A stretch of DNA of 55,906 nucleotides from Corynebacterium pacaense (GTDB lineage Bacteria > Actinomycetota > Actinomycetes > Mycobacteriales > Mycobacteriaceae): assembly GCF_900169525.1 (NCBI RefSeq), contig NZ_LT821239.1, positions 595,122 through 651,027 of the forward strand, given 5' to 3'. Position numbers and translations under genes: made by a program. Under the pieces are notes generated by a model that searched no databases, was not told the origin of the DNA, and saw nothing but the letters and a program-made list of their open reading frames with translations. Shown here piece after piece: positions 1 through 8,301 of this stretch. How positions within the stretch are numbered: position 1 is the stretch's first letter; each line of letters opens with the position of its first letter.

Positions 1-563
1 CGGGCCAACGAGACCCGCATGTGGTTCGTCACTTGCCAACCGATGATCTCACGGGTGTAGGCGTCCAACACAAACGCCGCATACACCCACCCGGCCCGGG
101 TGGGGATATAGGTGATATCGGCGACCCACAGCATATTCGGCGCGGTCACGGCGAAGTTGCGCTCCACCAGGTCGACAGGACACTCGCCGGCGTCGGCGCT
201 GCGAGTTGACGGTCTTTTCTTCCGCCGCCGGATCCCCTTCAGCCCGTCGGTCGCCATGAGACGCTCGACGGTGCAGCGGGCGACGTGACCGAAGGTGGCC
301 TCGCGGTTGATCTCCGCCCACAGCTTCCGGGCGCCGTAACATGAGTAGTTGTCTTCGAAGATCCGGCGCAGTGCCCGGGTGATCTGCTTGTCCCGGATGG
401 ACCGGGCTGATTCAGGCCGTGATTTGTGGGCGTAATACGTGCTCAGGGCTATCTTCGCGCTGGTGGTGGCCAGGACGCGGATGATGGGCTCGACCCCGAA
501 CTGAGCACGGTTGTCGTCGATGAAGGTGACGATTACTTGTGTGGGCGGTCGAGCTCCGCCGCG
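1..563 (-). CDS. IS3 transposase OrfB (DDE catalytic part), partial
   Basis: This is the catalytic half of the IS3 transposase, reached by a -1 frameshift from orfA. Translated in the frame entered at 563, it is open to the window edge. It contains the HTH_21-type region (RALRRIFEDNYSCYGARKLW) and the start of the rve integrase core, WVADITYIPT, whose Asp is the first of the DDE triad; the remaining catalytic residues lie beyond position 1. The first 20 or so codons of this frame contain no ATG, GTG or TTG, which fits translation as an OrfAB fusion rather than from an independent start. I see no inactivating mutation in the visible part. Confidence 0.88.
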
Positions 564-844
564 AAAAAAGCCGAGGCTTTCTTGAGGATCTCGTTGGCGC
601 GTTTGGCTTCGGCGAGCTCGGCCCGCAGCCTGCGGTTTTCTGTTTCCAGGTCCATCGATTCGGCCGGTGTGTCGGTTCCGGATTGCTTGTGGGTGCGGAC
701 CCAGACGCGCAGGGTTTCCTTGCTCACGCCGAGTTCGTCGGCGATGCGGGTGACCGCGCCCCGGGCGGTGACGGGATCAGCTTGAGCGTGGAGCACGAGT
801 TCTACAGCGCGCTGCTTGAGCTCGACAGTGTATTTGGTGGGCAT
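533..844 (-). CDS. IS3 transposase OrfA (helix-turn-helix subunit)
   Basis: This 103-residue protein is a typical IS3/IS911 OrfA. An N-terminal HTH of the transposase_8 type (roughly residues 8-52, including ADELGVSKETLRVWVR) binds the terminal repeats. A leucine-zipper-like coiled coil follows (about 66-95, ETENRRLRAELAEAKRANEI). The protein ends at a TAA just after the slippery site at 563-569. Alone it would act as a regulatory DNA-binding protein; fused to OrfB by frameshifting it gives the transposase. The ATG at 844 is preceded by a purine-rich stretch on the minus strand (GGAAAAGGAAACCC). Confidence 0.93.
   Translation of the reverse strand: MPTKYTVELKQRAVELVLHAQADPVTARGAVTRIADELGVSKETLRVWVRTHKQSGTDTPAESMDLETENRRLRAELAEAKRANEILKKASAFFAAELDRPHK
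563..569 (-). other. Programmed -1 frameshift heptamer of the transposase
   Basis: On the minus strand the orfA codons read GCT TTT TTC, giving the canonical slippery heptamer T TTT TTC. Slipping back one base leads into the orfB frame, which has no stop through to the window edge. IS3 elements commonly make their transposase this way. Confidence 0.75.
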
Positions 845-872
845 GTAAGGGTTTCCTTTTCCAATTTCCTAC

Positions 873-897
873 CCTCCATTAAACCCGGGGCGAACCA
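873..897. repeat. Putative terminal inverted repeat of the IS3 element
   Basis: Read on the minus strand the stretch begins TGGTTCGCCCCGGGTTTAAT, resembling IS3 terminal repeats that start with TG and carry a C-rich core. It lies about 30 bp upstream of orfA as expected. The matching copy is outside the window, so the exact boundary is inferred. Confidence 0.6.
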
Positions 898-932
898 CGT
901 TTATTCCTACCCGGGCAAGCATTACTTCGGAT

Positions 933-947
933 CAATGTGAAACATTG
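933..947. promoter_or_regulatory. Perfect 6-3-6 inverted repeat upstream of the ABC operon
   Basis: CAATGT and ACATTG flank a GAA spacer, a perfect palindrome about 140 bp before the lipoprotein start and about 36 bp outside the IS end. It could be an operator for the downstream operon. No regulator gene is adjacent and I cannot name the protein. Confidence 0.4.
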
Positions 948-964
948 CGGCCCGGACCGGCTCC

Positions 965-1085
965 CTCACTAGTGTGAGCATCGCTGTGAAAGCGATAGCT
1001 GATGACCTATTCCCGCACCCGATGAGGTGCTCGAACATCCACACTGGGACCCCGCCTGAATGCGGGGTCGATGCTGAAAGGAAGA
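965..1085 (+). promoter_or_regulatory. Structured leader of the ABC operon with consecutive hairpins
   Basis: Four short perfect stems follow one another before the gene: CTCAC/GTGAG (965-978), ATCGCT/AGCGAT (about 981-997), GCACC/GGTGC (about 1016-1031) and GACCCCGC/GCGGGGTC (1048-1069, loop CTGAAT). The last lies just before the ribosome binding site GAAAGGAAG (about 1077-1085). This resembles a structured 5' UTR, but I do not recognise a known riboswitch class. Confidence 0.4.
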
Positions 1086-1087
1086 CC

Positions 1088-2695
1088 ATGTCCCCTGGTT
1101 TTAGGAAGCGGTTGATTGGAACAGTGGGCTCACTGCTCGCCGCGGCACTGCTGGTTACCGGCTGTTCCAGCGAAAGCGGTGCGGATGGTCCGGGTGCCTC
1201 CGAAGGGGAGATCTCACGCGGCGGTGAGCTGCGGGTGGGTCTCAATGTTGATCCGGGCACGCTCGACCCGGCCCAGACGACCTTCACGGTTACCCGCCAG
1301 CTCTATGATTCACTGACCGCGCTCGATCTGGAAACCGGGGAGATCAGGCCGTGGATCGCAGAGAGCTGGGAGGTCAACGGGGATTCGACCGAGTTCACAT
1401 TCAAGATCAGAGACGATGTGACCTTCAGCAACGGAACAAAGCTCAATGCTGAAACCGTCAAGGTCAACTTCGATGAAATTGTGAGAAACAGCCTCCAATC
1501 CTTCTTCCCCGGTTACCTGGAGACCGAGGTCGTTGATGAGTACACCGCGAAGGTGACGTTCTCCAGTCCGAACTCTGGGTTCCTCCAGGCGACCTCGGTG
1601 CCGCAACTCGGTCTCCGGGAACCCTCGACCATCGAGGGCAAGACCAAGGAGGAGCGCAGCTCCGCGGACAGCTTCATCGGTTCCGGCCCCTTCGTGCTCG
1701 ACAGTTATGACAAGGATCAGGAAATCGTGCTGAAGCAGCGCGAGGGCTATACCTGGGGATCACCGACAAGCTCCCATCAGGATGAGGCCTACATTGATTC
1801 ACTGAAGTTCCTGATCGTCCCGGAAAACGGTGTCCGAACCGGACTTCTCCAGTCGGACCAGCTCGACATCGATGCCTCGGTCAATCCCGCCGATGAATCA
1901 ACCAACGAGGCCGCCGGTTTCACGGTGCACTCCCGCATTCTCCCGGGCCTTGTGCAGAGTCTCTATCCCCACATCTCCAGCCCCCGCCTCGCGGATGAGA
2001 GCGTGCGGCAGGCCCTGCAGATCTCGGTTGATCGCGAGGATATCGTGAACACCCTGCTCACCCCGAACTACCGTGCGGCGACGAATGCCGTTTCCCAGAC
2101 CACTCCGGGATGGACCGATCTGTCGGAGAAGCTCGAATATGATCCGGAGGAGGCGAAGAGCATCCTCGACGGTGCGGGCTGGAGGGAGGGCCCCGACGGA
2201 ATCCGGGAGAAGGACGGTGTCAGGCTGAGCTTTGAGGTGCACTATCTTCCCAACACCTCCTACTCCACCGATGTTCTCGAGCTGGTGCAGCAGCAGCTGC
2301 GCGAGGTCGGATTCGAGCTGAGCATCAAGCAGAGCGTGACCGCCGATTTCCTCGCGGCCCTGAGGAATCCCGAGGTGGACTTCACCGCGGGAAATCAGAC
2401 CCGCGCCGATATCGATGTCCTGCGCACCGCGTATTCACCGACGAGTGGAAGCAACTTCGCCTTCCTTGACGCCGGTGACCCGATTGTTGAGCTGATCGAG
2501 CAGATCCCCGCGACCTCGGACCCGGAGAAGCGCAACGCGCTGGGTGAGGAGGCCGCCACCGCGCTACTCGACCACGGCATCCAGATACCGCTGTTTGACA
2601 TCTCTCAGTCCGTGGCCGTTTCCCCGAAGGTCCAGGGGCTGGGATTCGAATCGAGCTCACGCCCGGACTACTACTCCGTCTGGCTGGAGAACTAG
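1088..2695 (+). CDS. ABC transporter substrate-binding lipoprotein, peptide/nickel (SBP_bac_5) family
   Basis: This is a 535-residue extracytoplasmic binding protein of the DppA/OppA family that would capture a peptide or similar solute for the two permeases encoded next. The N-terminus is a lipoprotein signal: basic MSPGFRKR, a hydrophobic stretch, and the lipobox LVTGC with the lipidated Cys at about residue 26. The SBP_bac_5 domain covers the rest and starts RVGLNVDPGTLDPAQTTF. I chose the ATG at 1088 over an in-frame start at 974 because it has the Shine-Dalgarno GAAAGGAAG and places the signal peptide at the N-terminus. It is the first gene of a five-gene operon ending in a flavin monooxygenase, which suggests that the substrate is not simply a nutritional peptide. 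Specificity is unknown. Confidence 0.93.
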   Translation: MSPGFRKRLIGTVGSLLAAALLVTGCSSESGADGPGASEGEISRGGELRVGLNVDPGTLDPAQTTFTVTRQLYDSLTALDLETGEIRPWIAESWEVNGDSTEFTFKIRDDVTFSNGTKLNAETVKVNFDEIVRNSLQSFFPGYLETEVVDEYTAKVTFSSPNSGFLQATSVPQLGLREPSTIEGKTKEERSSADSFIGSGPFVLDSYDKDQEIVLKQREGYTWGSPTSSHQDEAYIDSLKFLIVPENGVRTGLLQSDQLDIDASVNPADESTNEAAGFTVHSRILPGLVQSLYPHISSPRLADESVRQALQISVDREDIVNTLLTPNYRAATNAVSQTTPGWTDLSEKLEYDPEEAKSILDGAGWREGPDGIREKDGVRLSFEVHYLPNTSYSTDVLELVQQQLREVGFELSIKQSVTADFLAALRNPEVDFTAGNQTRADIDVLRTAYSPTSGSNFAFLDAGDPIVELIEQIPATSDPEKRNALGEEAATALLDHGIQIPLFDISQSVAVSPKVQGLGFESSSRPDYYSVWLEN

Positions 2696-2781
2696 GAAAC
2701 GTGGGATCGACTATCGTGCGTCCGTCCCCTCCGTCGGGACCGCGTCGCCTGCCACTTCCGGGCCGAAGGGGGATGCCGGGG

Positions 2782-3723
2782 ATGAGCAGATACATCATCA
2801 ACAGGGTTCTGCAGGGTCTCCTTGTCATCTGGGCGGCGTTCACCTTCACCTTCGTGGTGCTGTACCTGCTTCCCAGCGATCCGGTCGCCATTCTCCTCGG
2901 TACCGATTCAAACTTCACCGAGGAGGAGTTGAACCGGATGCGGGAAGCCTACGGGCTCAATGATCCCTGGTACATCCAGTATCTGAGCTACCTGGTCAAT
3001 TTCCTCCGGGGTGATTTCGGCAGTTCCATTCAAACCGGAACCCCGGTGCTCAGCGAAATCCTCGGCGCGCTGCCGAACACGATACTCCTCGCCGTGGCCA
3101 GCCTCATGGTTGCGGTGGTCATTGCCGGGGTGGTGGCTGTACTCGCGGTGTTCGTCAGGGTCGGATGGTTGAAGAACATCCTGCTCAGTGCACCGTCCTT
3201 CATCTCGGCGATTCCGGGTTTCTGGTTGGCGCTGATGCTCCTCCAGATCTTCTCCTTCCGGTTCCAACTGCTTCCCGGTGTGGGAACGGAGGGGGTGTCC
3301 ACGTTGATTCTCCCCGCCCTGGCACTGGGCATACCAGTGTCGGCGGAGATAGCGCAGGTCTTCACCCGGAGTCTGCAGAACACGCTGGACAAGCCGTACA
3401 TCATCACCGCCCGTTCGCGGGGGTGGAGCTACTTCTCCACCATTACCCGGCATGCGCTCCGGAACTCACTGCTTCCGACGTTCACCGTATTCGGGTTGTC
3501 GGTGGCCGGGATTCTCAGCGGTGTCGTGGTTATTGAGACCGTGTTCTCCCGGGCCGGCCTGGGCCGGATCGCCCAGGTCGCGACCACGAACCAGGATATT
3601 CCCCTGGTCCAGGGTGTGGTGGTCTTCTCGGCGGTCATCTACGTGGTGATCAACCTTGTGATCGACCTGATCTATCCGCTGATAGATCCACGGATACGCC
3701 TGCAGGAAGCGAGGACCCCCTGA
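2782..3723 (+). CDS. ABC transporter permease, DppB type
   Basis: The 313-residue inner-membrane permease (BPD_transp_1) forms half of the importer channel. It opens with MSRYIINRVLQGLLVIWAAF, the classic DppB N-terminus, and about six membrane segments follow. The EAA-loop region that contacts the ATPase lies around ITARSRGWSYFSTITRHALR, and the late GVVVIETVFSRAGLGR motif is typical of the family. The open frame extends up to 2701, but the ATG at 2782 is preferred: AAGGGGG lies about 9 nt upstream and the family N-terminus begins there. An in-frame ATG at 2773 is an alternative. It follows the lipoprotein gene and is 1 nt before the DppC-type permease. Confidence 0.93.
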   Translation: MSRYIINRVLQGLLVIWAAFTFTFVVLYLLPSDPVAILLGTDSNFTEEELNRMREAYGLNDPWYIQYLSYLVNFLRGDFGSSIQTGTPVLSEILGALPNTILLAVASLMVAVVIAGVVAVLAVFVRVGWLKNILLSAPSFISAIPGFWLALMLLQIFSFRFQLLPGVGTEGVSTLILPALALGIPVSAEIAQVFTRSLQNTLDKPYIITARSRGWSYFSTITRHALRNSLLPTFTVFGLSVAGILSGVVVIETVFSRAGLGRIAQVATTNQDIPLVQGVVVFSAVIYVVINLVIDLIYPLIDPRIRLQEARTP

Positions 3724-3724
3724 C

Positions 3725-4600
3725 ATGACTCTGCTCAAGAACAGACCCGCGGCGGCCCTGCGGGAAAAGATGGGCGGCACCGGCAGCCGGAGAGCGAGGA
3801 AGCCGGTCTGGTTTCAGCTCACTCTGGTGCTCTCCGCGGCATGGATTCTGCTGATTGTCGCATGGCTGGCCTTTCCGGGCTGGTTCGCCTCCGCGGATCC
3901 GCTCTTCGGGGACACCTCCCAGAAACTGCTACCACCCTCGGGCGAACACCTCTTCGGCACCGATAAACTCGGCCGGGATCTCTACGCACGGGTTGTGCAC
4001 GGAACTCGGCTGTCCATCCTCGCCGCCTCAATCGCTGTCGGTGTCGGATTGCTGATCGGGGTGTTTGTCGGGTTGGCGTCCGGATTCTTCGGAGGCCGGG
4101 TCGATGATGTGCTAATGCGGCTGATTGACGTCCTCCTGTCTGTGCCCAGCATTCTGCTGGCACTGACTATTGTCGCCGTCCTTGGAAATGGAACGGTCAA
4201 TGTGGCGATCGCCATCGGTGTCACGTCCACAGCGAGTTTCGCCAGGCTCATCCGTTCGGAGGTTATGAGGATCCGCCATTCCGCGTTCATTGAGGCCGCA
4301 TATGTATCCGGAACCAGATGGTACGCGGTGGTGCTGCGGCACATTCTTCCCCATGCATGGAGCACCGTGCTCGCGCTTCTGGTCATTGACTTCGGGCGGG
4401 CGATCCTGGCCGTTTCCACCCTGAGCTTTCTCGGCTTCGGCGCACAGCCTCCCACCCCGGAGTGGGGTGCGCTGATCTCCGACGGCCGGAATTTCCTCCT
4501 GACCGCCTGGTGGCTGACCACCATACCCGGGGTGGTCATCGTCCTGCTGGTTCTTTCCATAAACCGCGTTGCAAACGCAATCAGGAGTGCACGATCATGA
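3725..4600 (+). CDS. ABC transporter permease, DppC type
   Basis: This 291-residue protein is the second membrane subunit of the importer. It has a basic N-terminal tail, a first membrane helix at about residues 30-50, the DppC hallmark HLFGTDKLGRDLYARVVHGT, and five more helices in a BPD_transp_1 domain. The EAA-loop is near EAAYVSGTRWYAVVLRHILP and the family motif FLGFGAQPPTPEWG is intact. The ATG follows the upstream stop after one base, and the stop overlaps the ATPase start as ATGA, so translation of the three genes is probably coupled. Confidence 0.94.
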   Translation: MTLLKNRPAAALREKMGGTGSRRARKPVWFQLTLVLSAAWILLIVAWLAFPGWFASADPLFGDTSQKLLPPSGEHLFGTDKLGRDLYARVVHGTRLSILAASIAVGVGLLIGVFVGLASGFFGGRVDDVLMRLIDVLLSVPSILLALTIVAVLGNGTVNVAIAIGVTSTASFARLIRSEVMRIRHSAFIEAAYVSGTRWYAVVLRHILPHAWSTVLALLVIDFGRAILAVSTLSFLGFGAQPPTPEWGALISDGRNFLLTAWWLTTIPGVVIVLLVLSINRVANAIRSARS

Positions 4601-6243
4601 CTGAACCAACACTGTTGAATGTGAAGAACCTCAGCATTGACTACCTTCTCAAAGGGGAACGAATCCGGGCCGTGGACAAAGTGAGTTTCTCACTGCGGGC
4701 CGGCGAGGTGGTCTCCATCGTCGGTGAGTCGGGTTCGGGGAAATCCACGCTCGCCCTCGCCCTGCAGGGCCTGCTGCCGGCCAATGCGGACGTCGTCTCG
4801 GGCGAGGTGGTCCTCAACCAGGATCAGCTGCAGACATTCAGCGAATCAGCCTGGAAGACCATCCGCGGTACCCGGATCGCCTACATTCCCCAGGATCCGT
4901 CAACATCGCTGAATCCGGTCAGCAGGAACGGCCATCAGGTGGGGGAGGCGCTGGTGGCACACCGGATCGCCACGAGGCACAGCGCCAGAGAGCAGTCGCT
5001 GCAGGCGCTCCGGGATGCCGGAGTCACCGACGTGGAACTGCGCTATGAGCAGTATCCCCACCAGCTGTCCGGAGGGCTGAAGCAAAGGGTTCTCATCGCC
5101 GGAGCAATCATCGGTTCGCCCACTTTGATCATCGCGGATGAGCCGACCAGCGGACTCGATGTCACTGTGCAGAAACAGATTCTCGATCATATCGGGAGGC
5201 TGGTCAAGGAACGGGACTCCTCCATGATCCTGATCACCCATGATCTCGCGGTCGCTCTGGATCGTTCAGATTCGATCATTGTGATGAAACAGGGCGAGAT
5301 CGTCGAATCCGGGACCACCGCCCAGATCTTCGGCTCACCCCAGCACCCCTACACCAGGAAACTGCTCGGTCACACCAGGGACTTCGGTGACATCCTGACG
5401 GCGGACCTCGTCCCGGATCCCGCCCCGGACCCCACCTCGGACCAGCACGGGACCGGCGCGGCCGATGCTCCGATTGTGGAACTCGTCGGATTGCATAAGG
5501 AGTTCAGGATTTCGCGCCATCAGAGCTTCACGGCGGTCAGAGATGTCTCCCTGACCATCAACAGAGGGGAGACCCTGGCACTGGTGGGTGAATCCGGCTC
5601 CGGTAAGACGACGATCAGTCGCATCATCGCCGGGCTGGAGAAGCCGAGTTCCGGATCGGTGATCGTGGATGGCCGTGACGTCGGGCGTCTCGGACGCGGA
5701 CAGCATCGGGACCACTGGAGATCCGTTCAGATGGTGTACCAGAATCCCTACGATTCCCTCGATCCCACCTACACCATTCGGCGCATCCTCGAGGAACCAC
5801 TGAGGTCCTTCGACCTGGCTCCACGGGAACGACGCCGGGCGATCGCACAGGAGGCGCTGGAAAGAGTGGCGTTGCCGAGCGGCTTCCTGGACAGGAAACC
5901 TGGGGAACTCTCAGGCGGACAACGCCAGCGCGTGGCCATCGCCCGGGCGCTGATCGTCAATCCCCGGCTCGTTGTTCTCGATGAGCCGGTGTCCGCCCTC
6001 GACGCGACGGTTCAGGAACAGGTTCTGGATCTGCTCAAGGAACTGAAGGCCTCTCTCAGCGTCTCCTTCCTGTTCATCACCCACGATCTTTCACTTCTAC
6101 CCGGCTTCGCGGACAGTATCGTCGTGTTGAAAAACGGTGAGGTCAAGGAACGCGGGCCCGTTGTCGATGTGTACCGATCACCCCGGGACCCTTACACCAG
6201 ACAACTCATCTCGGCCATTCCCGGCCTGAAAATTACCACCTAG
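4597..6243 (+). CDS. Fused double ABC ATPase (DppD-DppF type) of the peptide importer
   Basis: This 548-residue protein carries two complete nucleotide-binding domains, the arrangement seen in GsiA-type ATPases. Domain 1 has Walker A GESGSGKST, signature LSGGLKQRV and Walker B LIIADEPTSGLD. Domain 2 repeats GESGSGKTT, LSGGQRQRV and LVVLDEPVSALD. Each domain ends with the oligopeptide-transporter C-terminal motif including HPYTRKLL or DPYTRQLI. A short acidic and proline-rich linker lies at about residues 270-290. The start is the ATG at 4597, overlapping the permease stop, with AGGAG at 4583-4587; the open frame reaches 4462 but lies inside the permease gene. It energises the permeases encoded by the two upstream genes. 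Confidence 0.95.
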   Translation: MTEPTLLNVKNLSIDYLLKGERIRAVDKVSFSLRAGEVVSIVGESGSGKSTLALALQGLLPANADVVSGEVVLNQDQLQTFSESAWKTIRGTRIAYIPQDPSTSLNPVSRNGHQVGEALVAHRIATRHSAREQSLQALRDAGVTDVELRYEQYPHQLSGGLKQRVLIAGAIIGSPTLIIADEPTSGLDVTVQKQILDHIGRLVKERDSSMILITHDLAVALDRSDSIIVMKQGEIVESGTTAQIFGSPQHPYTRKLLGHTRDFGDILTADLVPDPAPDPTSDQHGTGAADAPIVELVGLHKEFRISRHQSFTAVRDVSLTINRGETLALVGESGSGKTTISRIIAGLEKPSSGSVIVDGRDVGRLGRGQHRDHWRSVQMVYQNPYDSLDPTYTIRRILEEPLRSFDLAPRERRRAIAQEALERVALPSGFLDRKPGELSGGQRQRVAIARALIVNPRLVVLDEPVSALDATVQEQVLDLLKELKASLSVSFLFITHDLSLLPGFADSIVVLKNGEVKERGPVVDVYRSPRDPYTRQLISAIPGLKITT

Positions 6244-6258
6244 AAACAAAGGAAAACC

Positions 6259-7311
6259 ATGAGCAACCTACCTCTCACCCTTGGCTTTCTCGCCTTCACC
6301 TCCTATCATGAGCCCGGTGGCACGGCAAAGCAGTCCCTGGAGGACACCATCAAACTGTTCCAGTTTGCGGAGTCGAGGAACTTCGACGGCGGCTGGCTGC
6401 GCGTCCGACACTTCGAGAGGGCGCTGACCGGGGTGTTCCCCTTCCTCGGTGCTCTGGCGCGTGAAACCGACAGCATCCGGATCGGTACCGCCGTCATCCC
6501 CATCGCCCATGAGAACCCCGTGCGTCTGGCCGAGGATTCGGCAACTGCCGACATTCTCAGCGATCAGCGACTCGAGATCGGGGTCAGCACGGGAATCGCC
6601 TCCGTTGGAGAGGTCTCGGATGTCTTTGCGCGGGCATATGGACACGAAGATGGGCGGAGCGTCGGCGAACGCAGCCAGGCGGTACTGGGTGGGTTCCTGC
6701 GCAATATCGCGGGTGAGGAGGTCGCTCCGACCGATCCCGGTTTCAGGCTCCAGTTCACCGACGAGGGTGAGGGAGCCAGGATCTATCCCCACTCCCCGCG
6801 TCTGAGCGAGCGGATCTGGTACGGCTCCGGCACCGAGTCCAGCGTGATCAGGGCGGCCCGGCTCGGCCTCAACCTGCAGGTATCAACCATCAACACCGCC
6901 GGCACAACCGATCTCACCGTCCCCCAGGAGCAGGCGTTGTTCTTTGACAGGTACAGCGAGAACCTCGACCTGTCCGGAATTGAGAAGACGGTCTCCGATG
7001 TTCGTCCGCGGCAGATTTCCATCAGCAGGTACGTGGTGCCCTATTCCACACAGCGTGAGAAGGACCTCTTCCTGGCGGCCAGTGACCGGCACGTACCCAA
7101 GTGGCCGACTCTCAACGGACAGGGATGGAATGTGGGAACCGTCGATGAGGTGATCGAGCAGCTGCTCGCCGACGAGGCGATCGCCCGTGCCCGCAGGGAA
7201 TTCAACACCACCCTGCTGCTGAACCTTCCGTCGACGCTCGGGCTCGAATGGACCAGGCATCTACTGGAGAAGGTCCAGGAGGAGGTGTTCCCGGCGCTGA
7301 CCGCCTCCTAG
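6259..7311 (+). CDS. LLM-class (luciferase-like) flavin-dependent monooxygenase
   Basis: The 350-residue protein fits the bacterial luciferase-like monooxygenase family: a TIM barrel using reduced FMN and O2. Recognisable parts are the opening LTLGFLAFTSYHEPGG, a barrel segment around WLRVRHFERALTGVFPFLGALA, the conserved IRIGTAVIPIAHENPVRLAEDSA region, and RLEIGVSTG. It is preceded by AAAGGAAAA and sits 15 nt after the importer ATPase, so it is probably cotranscribed. That pairing suggests the imported compound, or a product derived from it, is oxidised in the cytoplasm; desulfonation or N-oxidation are possible but not shown. No flavin reductase is adjacent. The stop abuts the stop of the convergent glycosyltransferase gene. 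Confidence 0.88.
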   Translation: MSNLPLTLGFLAFTSYHEPGGTAKQSLEDTIKLFQFAESRNFDGGWLRVRHFERALTGVFPFLGALARETDSIRIGTAVIPIAHENPVRLAEDSATADILSDQRLEIGVSTGIASVGEVSDVFARAYGHEDGRSVGERSQAVLGGFLRNIAGEEVAPTDPGFRLQFTDEGEGARIYPHSPRLSERIWYGSGTESSVIRAARLGLNLQVSTINTAGTTDLTVPQEQALFFDRYSENLDLSGIEKTVSDVRPRQISISRYVVPYSTQREKDLFLAASDRHVPKWPTLNGQGWNVGTVDEVIEQLLADEAIARARREFNTTLLLNLPSTLGLEWTRHLLEKVQEEVFPALTAS

Positions 7312-8250
7312 CTAGGGCCGCCCGAAATGCTCCTGCCTGCCCATGCGGTGCAGGTGCAGCCACTCTCTGAAACCGCGCACATCGTGGCGCTGAACCAGGA
7401 AGAACCAGGCGAAACGGGCGTATTCCTGGGGGAGGAGCCTGCGCATTCCGGGCTGGCTCATCAGGTAGCCACGGTTGCGGTAGGTGAAAAAACGCTTGAA
7501 GTCGTTGTCCGGGTACTGCGTGTGCATGCGTCCGCCGAGGATCGGTTTGAATTCATCGGAGCCGTCGGGGTGTAGATACGCGGTGGTCAGGCAGGTGCCG
7601 AAGGCGAGGCCGGAGCGCACCAGACGACGGTGGTACTCCACCTCGTCGCCGCGGATGAACAGCCGGTAGTCGGGGACACCGATGCGTTCCATGGCATAGG
7701 CGCTGATCAGGGCGCCGTTGAACAGTGAGGCGATGCCGGGGAGAAGATCGTCGCCGGGGTTGTCCGGGTCGATCAGTTCACCGCGGTAGCGGCGCCATTC
7801 CAGGCCGCGCCGCAGAGGGAAGGCGAGGCGCTCCGGTTCGGAGGCGTTGCACACCACCGGTGAGACCTCCTCGAGGTTGTGGCGGGCGGCGGCGTCGATA
7901 AGCGTGCTCAGGACCTCAACCCCCTCGGGTCGTCCGTCATCGTCGGCGCACCACACCGCCTCCGCACCGAGCGCCAGCGCGGTGAGGAAACCATAGGCGA
8001 AGCCGCCCGCACCACCAAGATTGCTTTTCGACGCCCGGTAAACCCCCCGCTCACCGGCCACCTCGGCCACAAGGGCCGCGACCGCGGCGTCGTCGCCGTT
8101 GTCCACCACGATGATGTGACTGACCGGGTAGGTCTGCGCGGCCACCACCTCGAGGGAGTGCCGGAGCAGATCGACGCGGTTGTGGGTGACGATGACCGCG
8201 GCGACGTCGATGCCGGGATGCAGGTGCGAGGTGTGTGGCATGGTGACCAT
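7312..8250 (-). CDS. glfT1: Galactofuranosyltransferase GlfT1-like (GT2), galactan initiation
   Basis: This 312-residue family-2 glycosyltransferase most likely adds the first galactofuranose residues to the decaprenyl-linked rhamnosyl-GlcNAc primer of arabinogalactan. It shows the GT-A fold: AAVIVTHNRVDLLRHSLEVV at the N-terminus, HIIVVDNG, then the metal-binding acidic cluster VWCADDDGRPEG (DDD), and RGDEVEYHRRLVRSG downstream. Size and context match Rv3782 of M. tuberculosis, which lies between the Wzt and Wzm homologues; here a VOC-family gene sits between it and wzt. It is the last gene of the minus-strand operon. ATG at 8250 was chosen; an in-frame ATG at 8241 is possible because neither has a strong ribosome binding site. 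Confidence 0.87.
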   Translation of the reverse strand: MVTMPHTSHLHPGIDVAAVIVTHNRVDLLRHSLEVVAAQTYPVSHIIVVDNGDDAAVAALVAEVAGERGVYRASKSNLGGAGGFAYGFLTALALGAEAVWCADDDGRPEGVEVLSTLIDAAARHNLEEVSPVVCNASEPERLAFPLRRGLEWRRYRGELIDPDNPGDDLLPGIASLFNGALISAYAMERIGVPDYRLFIRGDEVEYHRRLVRSGLAFGTCLTTAYLHPDGSDEFKPILGGRMHTQYPDNDFKRFFTYRNRGYLMSQPGMRRLLPQEYARFAWFFLVQRHDVRGFREWLHLHRMGRQEHFGRP

Positions 8251-8301
8251 CTTGCCACGAGGGCAGGGGGCCGCATCCCATTGCCTGAATCGGGGAATGC
8301 T

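Larger units (their letters stand above)
1..897 (-). mobile_element. IS3-family insertion sequence, left part cut off by the window edge
   Basis: The element contains the usual orfA and orfB of an IS3 transposase on the minus strand. It ends at 897 with a candidate terminal inverted repeat upstream of orfA that begins TGGTTCGCCCCGGG when read on the minus strand. The other end lies outside the window, so neither the partner repeat nor the target duplication can be confirmed. The element sits directly upstream of the peptide-type ABC operon and may have shaped its promoter region. Confidence 0.9.

Noticed and set aside
965..1085. Known riboswitch class (SAM, TPP, FMN)
   Set aside because: The stems do not carry the conserved cores of these classes as I know them.
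4462..4596. Earlier start of the double ABC ATPase
   Set aside because: It lies inside the permease gene; ATG at 4597 with AGGAG is clearly better.
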